This document shows, piece after piece, positions 47,781 through 58,838 of a DNA stretch of 64,000 nt. The stretch is from assembly GCA_963422465.1 (NCBI GenBank), contig OY730169.1, positions 3,658,001 through 3,722,000 of the forward strand. The letters are read 5' to 3'. The stretch is from Lichina pygmaea (lineage: Eukaryota > Ascomycota > Lichinomycetes > Lichinales > Lichinaceae). How positions within the stretch are numbered: the stretch's first letter is position 1; the number at the start of each line of letters is the position of its first letter. Made by a program: the position numbers and the translations under genes. The notes under the pieces are model-generated. The model searched no databases, was not told the origin of the DNA, and was given only the letters and a program-made list of their open reading frames with translations.

Positions 47781-48231
47781 TTGGTAGCAACACTTCGTTG
47801 GGCCCAGGGGTTGGGGGAGCCAGAACGATCAGACCAGGACCAGAACACAGGCCAGCGGCCGGCCAAGGGGCACGAGCCCGACCATCGAGAACCGGAGAAC
47901 CAGCACCAGGACCCGGCGCATTGGCCTACGACCCGTGGACGCTTTTGCGCAACCCTGTCGTACATCCACGATGCCAGCCAGAGGGCTGCTGAAGCCACAC
48001 AAGAAGGCAGGCACCAGCCGGAAGCCTGGCCAACGAGAGAGACAGTCTGCGACTGAAGTGCGCGTGCATGGCAGGAAGCCTGCGTGGGAACCGAGCAAGG
48101 ATGGAACAGACCCAACCGGGCCAAGGGACACAAGGGGAAGGGACCAGGAATATCCTTGGAAGGACCATTCCAAGGTCAGGACATGATTTGGCAGAACTGT
48201 GGGCATGATTGCCCAACCAGGAAGGTGACAC
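47781..48231. other. Start of the fossil cluster, no gene recognised
   Basis: Purine-rich, ACCAGGACC-like words and open frames in several phases. Probably the leader of the gag-like fossil that follows. Confidence 0.4.
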
Positions 48232-49075
48232 TTGCTACCAAGGGAACCCCTTCCTGTTTGCTGTTTCTGCAGGTCCAGAATTCAGGAAGAGTGGCAGCCA
48301 GAACAGGGACAGGGCCTGCTAGAAGACAGAAACAGGGGAAAGGAGACTCTCCCAAGCTTTAGCAACATCATGGACACCAATCCAGAACTCTGCAAGCAAG
48401 GAGATAAGCCAGACACACTGAACGTTCCACCAGGACCAGCCTATCAAATGCCAACAGCGAAGGACACCACTCAAGAAGCCCTGATAACCCCTTGGGATCT
48501 ATGGCCGGAGGACCAAGACCCTGCCAGTCTTGAGTCATCATTGGCAACATCATCAAAGAAGGACAGTGAAAGCCTTGCATTGTCCACAGCAAGGGAGCCA
48601 AGCACGGCCCTAGCCATGTCTCTCCCAACAAACCACATACATATCACATGCTTCAGTGGGGCTGATCATGATGACATCAAGGATTTCATTGAATGTATCA
48701 AGCTGGTGTTTGAGCCTCAAGCCTTGCTGTACAACATGGGCAAACAGGAGGCTGTCAAGCTGAAGATGTTGATGTCCAACCTGTCAGGTGAAGCTGAGGA
48801 CTACCACTGGACACTAGACAGAGAGGACTGCTGATCCCGGGACAAGGTAACTGAACATCTCAAGAAGAAGTACAGAGAGCAAAACAGCACCCACCAGGAC
48901 TGAGCTCTTGCTGATTGCAACAGGAAGGCCCAAAGGATCTGTGACATCCTGGGGAAATCATAGGACAGGACTATTGTGGAGAAAATAGCTGATGGTCTGA
49001 ACAACATTGTTGTCCAAACCATCATCAAGGCCAAGGACAGAAGCCTGACCTTCAAGTCAGCAAGTACATAACAAG
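48232..49075 (+). mobile_element. Fossil gag-like fragment of an LTR retrotransposon
   Basis: The stretch reading HITCFSGADHDDIKDFIECI, then EAVKLKMLMSNLSGEAEDY, resembles the gag of fungal Ty3/Gypsy-type elements. No protease, polymerase or LTR was seen beside it. It is a broken remnant with several interruptions, bounded on the right by a DNA-transposon fragment. Old. Confidence 0.6.
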
Positions 49076-49140
49076 CCAGGCAAAGCACCAGTCTGGAAGT
49101 TCACAAAGCAGACTGGCAAGCTTGTACAACAAGCTAAAGC

Positions 49141-49549
49141 AGGAGGAATTGACTGGTATTGATATGGGTGAGTTATTCTGATGGGAAAGCTTCTTCCTTT
49201 TGCTCAGAAGTGCAAGCAATCTTGTCCTAACACAATTGTCCAAGAAGACAAGGCCTCTCCACATGCACACCATTCTCAGAAGGTAATCTATTCCAGCTAC
49301 AGTGTTCAGCAATTGCTATGGCCAGGCAACTCCCCTGATCTTAATGCCATCAAGCCATGCTGGCCTTTTCTGAAGTGTACAACAACAAAGTTCTGTGCAC
49401 CAAGGACAAGAGATGAGATGACAAAGGCATGGCTGAAGGCTTGGAGGGAGCTGGATCAGTCTCAGATTCAGTGGTGGATTGAGTGGATTCCTCACCATAT
49501 TCAGCAGATTATCAGGCTGGAAGGTGGTAACAAGTATTGTGAGACTTGA
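49141..49549 (+). mobile_element. Tc1/mariner-type transposase fragment (C-terminal part)
   Basis: Reads GGIDWYRYG, LLPFAQKCKQSCPNTIVQED, LLWPGNSPDLNAIKPCWPF and WIEWIPHHIQQIIRLEGGN, the C-terminal DDE_3 region of fungal Tc1-like transposases. The catalytic Glu expected after NSPDLNAI is Lys here. One stop lies after WYRYG, and no N-terminal HTH or inverted repeats are visible. A dead fragment. Confidence 0.85.
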
Positions 49550-49793
49550 GGACCTGAGGATGTACTGGCACCAGAAGAAGAAGAAGGGGAGGAGGAGGAG
49601 TAGCAGAGTGATGAGAGCTCAGATTGGGAAGACGACTAGTCGCAAGACTCAAGACTCGAAGATTCTGGTGGTAGAGAAGGGGAACAGCAACAATAGCGAC
49701 AGGGACTCAGATTGGGAGGAGAAATGCGGGGTGTCTCGCGACTTTTGTTGCCCCCATACAAATCATTGCGAATACTTCTGTCGCCGGCTTCCG

Positions 49794-49840
49794 TAGGAGC
49801 TGTAGTCTCAGTAGCCCCTTCGCGCCTAGCAGCTGTTCAG
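49794..49840 (+). repeat. Right copy of the direct repeat flanking element fossils
   Basis: A 47-bp version of the repeat at 47716-47780, same orientation, 2.0 kb apart. All recognisable fossil material lies between the two. Confidence 0.9.
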
Positions 49841-50450
49841 CGGCTTTCGAGTCTGCCCTGGTAACGTGATCTACGACGACGCTACGCCAAGACGGCTGCA
49901 CATGGTGCGGTGAAATGCTGCTGGGGTGGGGAAAGGCTCGGTGTTCTGAGTGGTACGTCGGCGCATCTTGATGCTGGGGGAGGACCTTGTCGGCCAGGGC
50001 GTCTGATGGCGCCTGGTTGACCCGGGGGTGGAAACTTCGACCCGAGCTGGACTTGCCTCGTAGAACTCGGATCTCGACAGCCAACTGGCATTCACGGGCA
50101 GGTGAGGTGGGGTGGCCTACCGTATAATCGCCGCCGAAGAACTTTCTACCATGATACCCCAAGGTTACATGTTCAGACCACCTGAGCCACGTATGGGAGG
50201 GACTGACGATGGCCGAGTACTCCTACCCCCCGGTCCAGCATCGGAAGGCGTAGATGGCGTCGGCTCCAGAGGTGCTGTCCCGTGACGTGACTCATCTGCG
50301 GACTGCCCGTCCCACTCGACGCCGATATCACCACACGGCATCATCAGAGCAGGCCGCCCATCTGCTAACACTCCCGGAGGACCCTCAAACGTCGTGACGG
50401 CTCGTCGTCCCCGGTCCTCGATCGCGAAGTTGCTCCTCAGCCAGCTCGGC
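49841..50450. other. Spacer upstream of TPT1
   Basis: No gene recognised on either strand. It should contain the TPT1 promoter. A GTG-initiated extension of the TPT1 frame begins at 50394, but the first ATG is at 50451. Confidence 0.5.
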
Positions 50451-51627
50451 ATGGGCAAGACGCAACGCAACGCGACGACCGACTCGGGCAAGGGGGGAAG
50501 AGGCGGCCGAGGAGGTCGCCGTGGAGGCCGAGCGGACGGGCCGCCGAGCCGTGAAGTGACAATCTCCAAGGCCATGAGCTACGTCCTTCGACACGCCGCG
50601 GACCGGGAAGGCTTGAGACTGGATGCCAACGGGTACGCGAGGGCCAGCGACCTGGTAGGTTGGTCGTACGTTCGACATCGGCGTCGACGACACGCTTCCC
50701 TCGCTCACATGCGCCTCCGCCTGCCCCGTCCGACATTCCGCATCCCGGTCTCTACGCTCGCCCTTACGCCGAACGTCGACGCTGACCCGAGCGCGACAGC
50801 TGCAATGGCACAAGCTCAAGAGACTGAACGTCGGGTTTGACGAGCTCAAGGAGATCGTACGGCGCAACGAGAAGCAGCGGTTCGCACTGGTCCGGGACCC
50901 GGCTCCGGCTCCGGAGCAGACCACCGTCGCCGCGGCGGAGGCGGCAGACCAAGACGAGACCGTCGAGAGCACGCCGGGCGACGACGGCCGCGACGACGAC
51001 CCATCCGACTACCTCATCCGCGCCACGCAAGGACACAGCATCGCCATCGAGCACAAGAACCTCCTCACGCCGCTCACGCTCGAGACGGCACCGGCCGTGG
51101 CCCTGCACGGCACCTACAGCAAATCCTGGCCGGCGATCCTGAAGTCGGGAGGACTGCGGCGCATGACTCGAACGTTGATACACTTTGCGCCGGCCGTCCT
51201 CCCGGGCCTCGGTCCGGTCGCCACCGCCTCGTCTCCGTCGTGCTCGCGACCGCCACCGTCGTCCGTCGACGACGCACCGCCGGAGCTCGAGACGCCAGCT
51301 CAACCGGACCGGCCGACATCTCCGAACGCCGACGCCGACGCCGACGCCGACGCAGACGCAGACGCACAAGCATCCGAGGCGGAGCCACAGGTCATCTCGG
51401 GCATGCGCACCTCCGCGGACGTGCTCATCTACGTGGACGTGCACCGATCCATGCGCGACGCAAACGTCCAGTGGTGGCGGAGCGACAACGGCGTGCTGCT
51501 CACGGACGGAGAGGACGGCAAGGGCCTGCTCCCGACCGGCCTCTTCGTCAAGGCGATTCACAAGCGGACGGGCACGGTCCTCTGGGAGCATGGCAAGGCT
51601 TCTTCGGCCGATGCTCGGGGCAGCTAG
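50451..51627 (+). CDS. TPT1: tRNA 2'-phosphotransferase (Tpt1)
   Basis: Exons 50451-50654 and 50800-51627 give 343 residues. After an Arg/Gly-rich start come SKAMSYVLRHAADREGLRLD (catalytic Arg-His at about 46-47), WHKLKRLNVGFDELKEIVRR, YLIRATQGHSIAIE (Arg about 141), VALHGTYSKSWPAILKSGGL, RMTRTLIHFA, ISGMRTSADVLIYVD (Arg about 270) and GVLLTDGEDGKGLLPTGLF. These are the conserved Tpt1 blocks. The enzyme removes the splice-junction 2'-phosphate from ligated tRNA using NAD+. About 55 residues, including an (AD)6 run, are inserted between the HFA and GMR blocks. The insert is in frame; it could be a species-specific loop or an unrecognised intron. Confidence 0.92.
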
Positions 51628-51980
51628 TCACAGCACCGTATCGTATCGTACCAGCATCAGGACATACGTACATACACATACTCATACGTGTTCGTGCTGC
51701 ACTCATACCGGTACGTAGAGTACCGTACCGTACGGAACCAAGTTGAAGCCGTCGTGAATCAACATCGATTCCAACCGCATACCGTACGTGATACCAATTC
51801 AAAGATTCCTACGAGTAGATCGTTGCTCGACTGCGAAAGCAACGGCTTCTTCTCGAATGAGATCTCTCTCCTGCTGCTGCGGTCCGTACGTACTGTACGT
51901 TACGTACAAGACAGTAGTACGGTGCGATACGAGGGGTACAGCAGGGGCCTGCACCGCTTGAGCACGCTGGGAGCCGATTC
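51628..51980. other. TPT1 3' flank with GTAC-rich island
   Basis: CATACGTACATAC, GTACCGTACCGTACGG and GTACGTACTGTACGTTACGTAC words at about 51660-51745 and 51886-51912. No coding sequence. Confidence 0.6.
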
Positions 51981-52599
51981 TGGTGCTGGTGCTGGTGCTG
52001 GTGCTGGTGCTGGTGCTGGTGCTGGTGCTGGTGCTGGTGCTGGTGCTGGTGCTGGTGCTGGTGCTGGTGCTGGTGCTGGTGCTGGTGCTGGTGCTGGTGC
52101 TGGTGCTGGTGCTGGTGCTGGTGCTGGTGCTGGTGCTGGTGCTGGTGCTGGTGCTGGTGCTGGTGCTGGTGCTGGTGCTGGTGCTGGTGCTGGTGCTGGT
52201 GCTGGTGCTGGTGCTGGTGCTGGTGCTGGTGCTGGTGCTGGTGCTGGTGCTGGTGCTGGTGCTGGTGCTGGTGCTGGTGCTGGTGCTGGTGCTGGTGCTG
52301 GTGCTGGTGCTGGTGCTGGTGCTGGTGCTGGTGCTGGTGCTGGTGCTGGTGCTGGTGCTGGTGCTGGTGCTGGTGCTGGTGCTGGTGCTGGTGCTGGTGC
52401 TGGTGCTGGTGCTGGTGCTGGTGCTGGTGCTGGTGCTGGTGCTGGTGCTGGTGCTGGTGCTGGTGCTGGTGCTGGTGCTGGTGCTGGTGCTGGTGCTGGT
52501 GCTGGTGCTGGTGCTGGTGCTGGTGCTGGTGCTGGTGCTGGTGCTGGTGCTGGTGCTGGTGCTGGTGCTGGTGCTGGTGCTGGTGCTGGTGCTGGTGCT
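51981..52599 (+). repeat. Perfect (TGGTGC)n hexamer array, about 103 copies
   Basis: 619 bp without a single visible interruption. The hexamer has no stop codon in any frame, so it produces long Gly-Ala, Val-Leu and Ser-Thr open frames on both strands that are not evidence of genes. Confidence 0.97.
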
Positions 52600-52809
52600 A
52601 GTGCTAGAACTGAAGCTGGAGCTGGAGCTGATGCTTGTGTTGGAGTTGGAGCTGATGCTTGTGTTGGAGTTGGAGCTGACGTTCATGCTGCATCTGGTGC
52701 TGTATCTATGCTGATACTGGTGTGGGGGCTGGAGCTGGTGCTCGCGCTCGAGCCGGAGCCAGAGCTGCTGTTTATGCTGTATCGATGCTGTATCTATGCT
52801 GAGGCTGGT
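52600..52809 (+). repeat. Degenerate edge of the hexamer array
   Basis: GCTGGA, GCTGAT and GCTGTATCTATGCTG variants, including a 27-bp near-duplicate (GGAGCTGATGCTTGTGTTG type) at about 52625-52680. It ends at the left target duplication of LINE copy 2. Confidence 0.85.
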
Positions 52810-53442
52810 CAGAAATCCAGATGGGCTTCAGGAAAGGAAGATCAACTGAATCAGCACTCTTCCTACTAACTTCCCAAGTGGAAAAAGTCTGGAAGGAAGG
52901 CATGGTTGCATCTCTACTTTCTCTGGATATCTCAGGAGCCTATGACAGAGTTCTACCTAAGATCCTCCAACAAATTCTAGAGAGAAAAGGAATTCCTCTC
53001 TGGCTATCTTCCTGGATTCTCTCTTTCTGCACCAGTCGTTCTACCACTCTTGTGTTTGATGACTCTGAGTCTTCTGCTATTCCTATTCACTGTGGAGTTC
53101 CCCAAGGTTCCCCTTTATCTCCTATTCTTTTTCTATTTTACATTTCTGAACTTCATGAAACTGTACATTCTCCTTCCACTGGTGTTTCTGCTCTGGGATT
53201 TGCAGATGATACAAATCTGCTTGCATTTGGACACTCTCTAAGAAGCAACCTTCTGACGTTGAAGAACACACACCTCAAATGTCTATCATGGGCTGCAAGA
53301 CATGGAATGGTCTTCTCTCCTGAGAAATATGAAATACTTCATTTTTCCAGAAGAAGATCAGACAATCTTCAGCTTAAGCTCAGATTGGGGAATGTGATTC
53401 TAAGACCAAAAGAAGAAGTGCGAATATTAGGAGTGTACCCGG

Positions 53443-53913
53443 TGTTACGACCCAGGAGGAACACAGTCTTTATACTCACAGAAAGCAGCAGACAGGATAC
53501 TGGACGGAAGTACCAGGCCGCATAACACGGGAAGCAGTCACGTGACCGGCGAGACCGACCAGGGGTTGCTCGCCGCAGCATGCATATGCGTGAGCAAAGT
53601 GAGCAGAGCTCACCGATCTCACCGAGTGGGTAAAGTGAGCAGAGCTCACTGAGCTCACGGACTGAGCACTATATAGTCTGGCGATAGTTCCCTTATGGAA
53701 CGATCGTCTTCAACTCATGTTGTGATCCAGACAACTAGATCTACTTCAATACAATCCTTTTGTACGAAGCCATTGATCAGGTGTCACCACCACCACGTTC
53801 CACCAAACCCCTTCACGCTCCTTGACACTCCTCTCCTGCGAGAACCAACCTGCCTTCCGCATCTCGCCCTTAATCCTATACTCGGTTAGGACAGTACGGT
53901 ACAGACCGCAACA
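53443..53913 (+). repeat. 5' LTR of the Gypsy element (471 bp)
   Basis: TG...CA ends. An ACTATATAG word near 53668 may be its TATA box. Contains GTGAGCAAAGTGAGCAGAGC-like short repeats. Confidence 0.93.
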
Positions 53914-56900
53914 CTTTGAAGACCCTCAAGGATGAGTACCTCAGGAGCAACCAACCCCAACTTCCCAGATGGAAAGATTAGCGTCGCCAAGCCAGACCTG
54001 TTCTACGGCGAAAGAAACAAGGTCGACGACTGGCTCATGCAACTCCAAGTCTACTTTCAATTCCAACCGGAGACGAGGCTGCCTAAAGAAAAGTGGCCAC
54101 TCTTTGCAACCACTTACATGAGAGGCAATGCCCACTGATGGATTAAGCCCTACGTCAACAAACATCTCTCAGGAAACAGAGATCACGACGGCACATCAGA
54201 ATGGATGACGAAATGGACATGATTTAAGGACAAGATCAAAAGGATCCTTGGACTATCTAACAAAAACAAAGTGGCTATACGAATGATCCAGCACATCAAG
54301 CAACAACGCTCAGCCGCAGAGTACACCACGCAGTTCAAACAATACTCAGTACTGACTGATTGGGACAACAACGCCCTGATGGTCATGTACCGACGTGGAC
54401 TCAAGGAAAACATGAAGGATGAAATCACCTTTGACGGACGAGCGGTCGACACACTGGACAAGCTTATCGCACAAGCAATCGACATCAATGACAAACTATT
54501 CAAGCGAGTGATGGAGAAACGCCACGACGGAGGATACAGCCACCCCGCATGGCATGTGAGCAACCACTACAAGCCGCCTAACAAGGCACCGCCACATGAC
54601 CCATATGGCTATGCACCCATGGAACTGGATGCAGTCCACCATAAGGGAAGGTTCACGAAGGGAAGGAACAACAAAAAGAGGAAAGTACTGAAGTGCTATG
54701 CCTGTGGCAAGCTAGGCTACATGGTGAAAGACTGTTGTTCAAAGAACAAGGTGCACTGACAGCAACTTAATACGCTTGATGGAGACTGGAATGTCATTGA
54801 GCCAGAGGACCCACCAGGAGAGGCTCAGCTATCCCTTGAACAATAGGACAACTACGATCAGACACTCGAAGCAGCCCACCAACTGGCAACATCAGGAGGC
54901 AAGGACCTACCAGAACAGACAGGTCAGGACAAGGGACAGGAGTCCTTAACCACCTCTGATAGGGACTGAGACGAACCCGCGTCTATCAAAGAAGAAATAC
55001 CACAAGGAAGCTATGCTTACAGCATGGACCCACAAAACCTACAGCACGGCAAACTACAGTGGAGGTTCTGCATGAAGCACTACTGCACCTACCACAAACA
55101 ACTACGAAGGTACGGAGGACATTCACCCTACCGTGTCATCTGCCACAAGCATTGAGTCAATTGCAAGAAGGATGCGTGTGAGATCTATCTCTGGGACAAA
55201 CAACAACACACTGTATTCCCCGGGCACACACATGATTAGCACAAACACCTCATGTTCCTACAGCAAGGTAACAACAACAACTGCTACATCAATAACTGGC
55301 AGTACTGCCTTAAGCCTGGATGTGACAAGCATCAGCAAGACAAATTCATGAACAGATTCCTTAGAACTGATGGGAATAGCTGGACCCATTGCCCAGTCAG
55401 TGGAAAAACACTTCGATCAGGAAAAGACTGAACTCCCTTGTCAAGGGGTGACATCAGGAGCTCAACAACATGACCCCTAGCAACGCAAAGCACCTGCGAT
55501 TGCCTGTGTCACTACACACCAATATGCTAGTACAGACATACGCGCTTGTTGATTCTGGAGCCAGTGGAAACTACATTTCAAGACAACTTTACAACACCCT
55601 CAGCACTGGAAGGAGACGCAAGCAGCAGCCCTATCAGCTTGCGATGGCAAATGGACAGACAGAGCTAGTCTGCCATAAGACACAGCCAATAGAAATGGTT
55701 ACCGGACACTATGCTGAAAGGATCCACCTTGATATTGTCAAGTTGGCCACTCAGGATATCTATTTAGGGATGCCTTGGCTAAAGAAGCACAACCCAGTTG
55801 TTAACTGGAGGACAGGAGTACTCACGTTTAGGAACTGTACTAACAACACAGCTCAGACCTGTTACCAGCCGTAGAAGGCGTGGACAGATAAGGGAAGAAG
55901 TCCTCAGTGGAACCTCACTGACAGAAAGGACAACTCTCAAGAGAAGAGGTCTGCCTTGACAGGCACACCCCAGAACCAGGTGGCCAAACAGTCAGAGATG
56001 AAGATAGAGAAAGTTGTTAACCCTCTGGAGATTCCTGAAGAGTACTGACCTGGGTATGATAACCTCTTTCAGGAAGAGACAACAACAGCAGCGTTGCCTA
56101 AGCACCAACCTTGGGATCATGAGATCAAGTTGTAACCAGAGATGGAGCCAGGATTTGGACCAATTTACCAGTTATCAGAGAAAGAGCTCTAAGTACTTCG
56201 CGAGTACCTGGAGGAAAACCTGAAAAAGAGTTTCATTCAAGAATCTCAATCGCCAGCAGGATACCCAATACTATTTGCACCAAAGAAAGACGGAAGTCTT
56301 CAACTTTGTGTGGATTACAGGAAACTCAATGACATTACCATCAAAAACTGATATCTGTTGCCAAATGCAAATGAATTGCGAGACAGGATCAGCCAAGCTA
56401 CAATCTTTACCAAGCTGGACTTGAAAGGAGCATACAACCTGATACGCATGAAAAAAGGAGAAGAATAGAAGACAGCTTTCAGAACCTGATACAGACACTA
56501 CGAGTATCTGGTCATGCCATTCAGACTCACAAACGCACCAGCAACATGTCAAGCATTGATCAACAACGTCATCAGAGCACACCTGGACCAAACAGCTATC
56601 ACCTACCTGGACGATATTCTTGTCTACTCGAACACGCAACAGGAACATACCAAATATGTGAAGGATGTTCTACAATACCTACAAGAGGTAGGGCTTAAGC
56701 TTAACCTGAAGAAATGCGAGTTCAACAAACTGGAAGTTGAATTCCTCGGATATATCATAGGGATCAAAGGGATCAAGATTGACTCTGAGAAAATCAAAGT
56801 GATTTAGCAATAGCCAACACCGACATCAGTCAAGGAAGTACAAGCCTTCCTAGGATTTGCCAACTTCAACTGATAGTTCATTAAGAACTACTCACAGATG

Positions 56901-58352
56901 GTAACACTACTAATGGAACTCACAAAGAAGGATGTGGAGTACTGGTGGACGGAGAGACAACAAAAAGCATTCCAACAGCTCAAGGACACTTGCGCCAAGG
57001 AACCAGTTCTCCTCAACTTCAAGACAGGCCAGCCGACATGAATCAAAACAGACACTTCAGACTAAGCGGTGGGAGCATGTCTATGCCAACAGGCAGACGG
57101 CAAGTGGTACCCAGTTGCCTACTACTCACGCAAAATATCACAAGCAGAATGAAACTATGATATCCACGACAAAGAGCTACTGGCAGTCGTCAACGTACTT
57201 GAACATTGGAGAGTGTATGCGGAAAGCAGTTCTGAACTCACTATTCTCACAGACTACAAGAATCTGACAACATTCACAACAACAAAGAAGCTGAACAGAC
57301 GACAAGTCAGATAGGCTGAACTCCTAGGGCAACACAAGTTCAAGATCTTGTACACCCCCGGACAAGACAATAGGAGAGCAGATGTACTAAGCTGACGAAA
57401 AGACCACATGGAAGATGATGAACACCAAGGAATGATCTTACAGCAGGACCAGCAAGGAAACCTGGTACCTCAACCACAGATTAACAAGCTCACAGCAGAA
57501 GACACTGAAGAACTAATAAGGAACTACCACGATAATCCAGCACATAGTCACCCAGGAATCACCAAAACCACAGACCTTATCCAACAGGCAGGGAATAATG
57601 TCATCAACCTCTGACAACATGTCACAAGCTACATCAGCAAGTGTCTACTATGCCAGAAAAACAAACATGGAAGACATAAGCTATACAGAGAGGGACACCC
57701 GAACATAATACCAAGAGGCCCTTGGGAAGACATGTCAATGGACTTCATCACAAAGCTACCCAAGTCCAAAGACCCAGTCACAGGAATCACCTACAACTCA
57801 ATTATGGTGATAGTGGACAGATTCACGAAATACCTAATAGTGGTACTATTCAAGGAAACCCACATAGCAGAGCAGTTGGGACACCTCCTACTGGACAGAT
57901 TGGTCAGGGACCACGGAGTTCCAATCACAGTCATTACCGACAGAGACAAACTCTTCACATCCAACTACTGGAAAACAATCAGTGTAGCCATGGGAACAAA
58001 ACCCAAGATGTCTACAGCCTATCACCCACAAACTGACAGCCAGACAGAGCGAGCAAACCAAGTCCTGGAGACTTATTTGCGGCATTACATCAACCAGACC
58101 CACAGCAATTGGGTACAATTATTACCAGTGGCACAGCTGGCAATCAACCAGCACAGATCAGACTCAACAAAGGAATCGCCATTCTTTGCCAATTTTGGAC
58201 AACCACAGAGAACACAAAAGTTGCAGGGTGTACGTGAAACAAAACTCTGATCGCAGATTTGAGCAGCAAGCTGAGTTCGGCTAACAGTCGCATATGACTT
58301 TGGAGACATGACCAGGTTTCATCAAGATGATGAAAGATGGAGAGGAGGATAG

Positions 58353-58838
58353 TGTTACAACCCAGGAGGAACACAGTCTTTATACTCACAGAAAGCAGCA
58401 GACAGGATACTGGACGGAAGTACCAGGCCACATAACACAGGAAGCAGTCACGTGACCGGCAAGACTGACCAGAGGTTGCTTGCCGCAGCATGCATATGTG
58501 TGAGTAAAGTGAGCAGAGCTTGCCCAGCTCACCGCAGCATGCATGAACAAGTGAGCAAAGTGAGCAGAGCTCACTGAGCTCACAGACTGAGCACTATATA
58601 GTCCGGCGATAGTTCCCTTATGGAACAATTGTCTTCAACTTATGTTGTGATCCAGACAACTAGATCTACTTCAATACAATCCTTTTGTACGAAGCCATTG
58701 ATCAGGTGTCACCACCACCATGTTCCACCAAACCCCTTCACACTCCTTGACACTCCTCTCCTGCGAGAACCAACCTGCCTTCCGCATCTCACCCTTAATC
58801 CTATACTCAGTTAGGACAGCACAGTACAGACCACAACA
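58353..58838 (+). repeat. 3' LTR of the Gypsy element (486 bp)
   Basis: Aligns end to end with the 5' LTR apart from a small insertion in the GTGAGCAAAG repeat region. It follows a purine-rich tract at about 58330-58352. Confidence 0.93.

Larger units (their letters stand above)
53443..58838 (+). mobile_element. Ty3/Gypsy LTR retrotransposon fossil inserted in LINE copy 2
   Basis: About 5.4 kb with LTRs beginning TGTTAC and ending CAACA. It is flanked by a 5-bp duplication CCCGG/CCCAG of LINE sequence. Parts in order: gag with a CCHC-like knuckle (about 53930-54760), aspartic protease with ALVDSGASGNYIS (about 55470-55870), reverse transcriptase and RNase H (about 56200-57400), and integrase (about 57410-58250). 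The pol order (integrase last) makes it Gypsy, not Copia. A purine-rich tract precedes the right LTR. The coding region is broken in more than ten places, so it is a fossil. The LTRs differ by roughly 20 transitions. Confidence 0.93.

Noticed and set aside
47716-49840. LTR pair of a small retrotransposon
   Set aside because: The repeats are only 47-65 bp, lack TG...CA ends, and enclose fragments of two unrelated element classes.
51981-52599. CRISPR array
   Set aside because: Pure 6-bp tandem repeat without spacers, in a eukaryotic genome.
51688-52869. Gly-Ala, Val-Leu and Ser-Thr repeat proteins
   Set aside because: Produced by the TGGTGC hexamer in different frames; no start context, no non-repeat domain.
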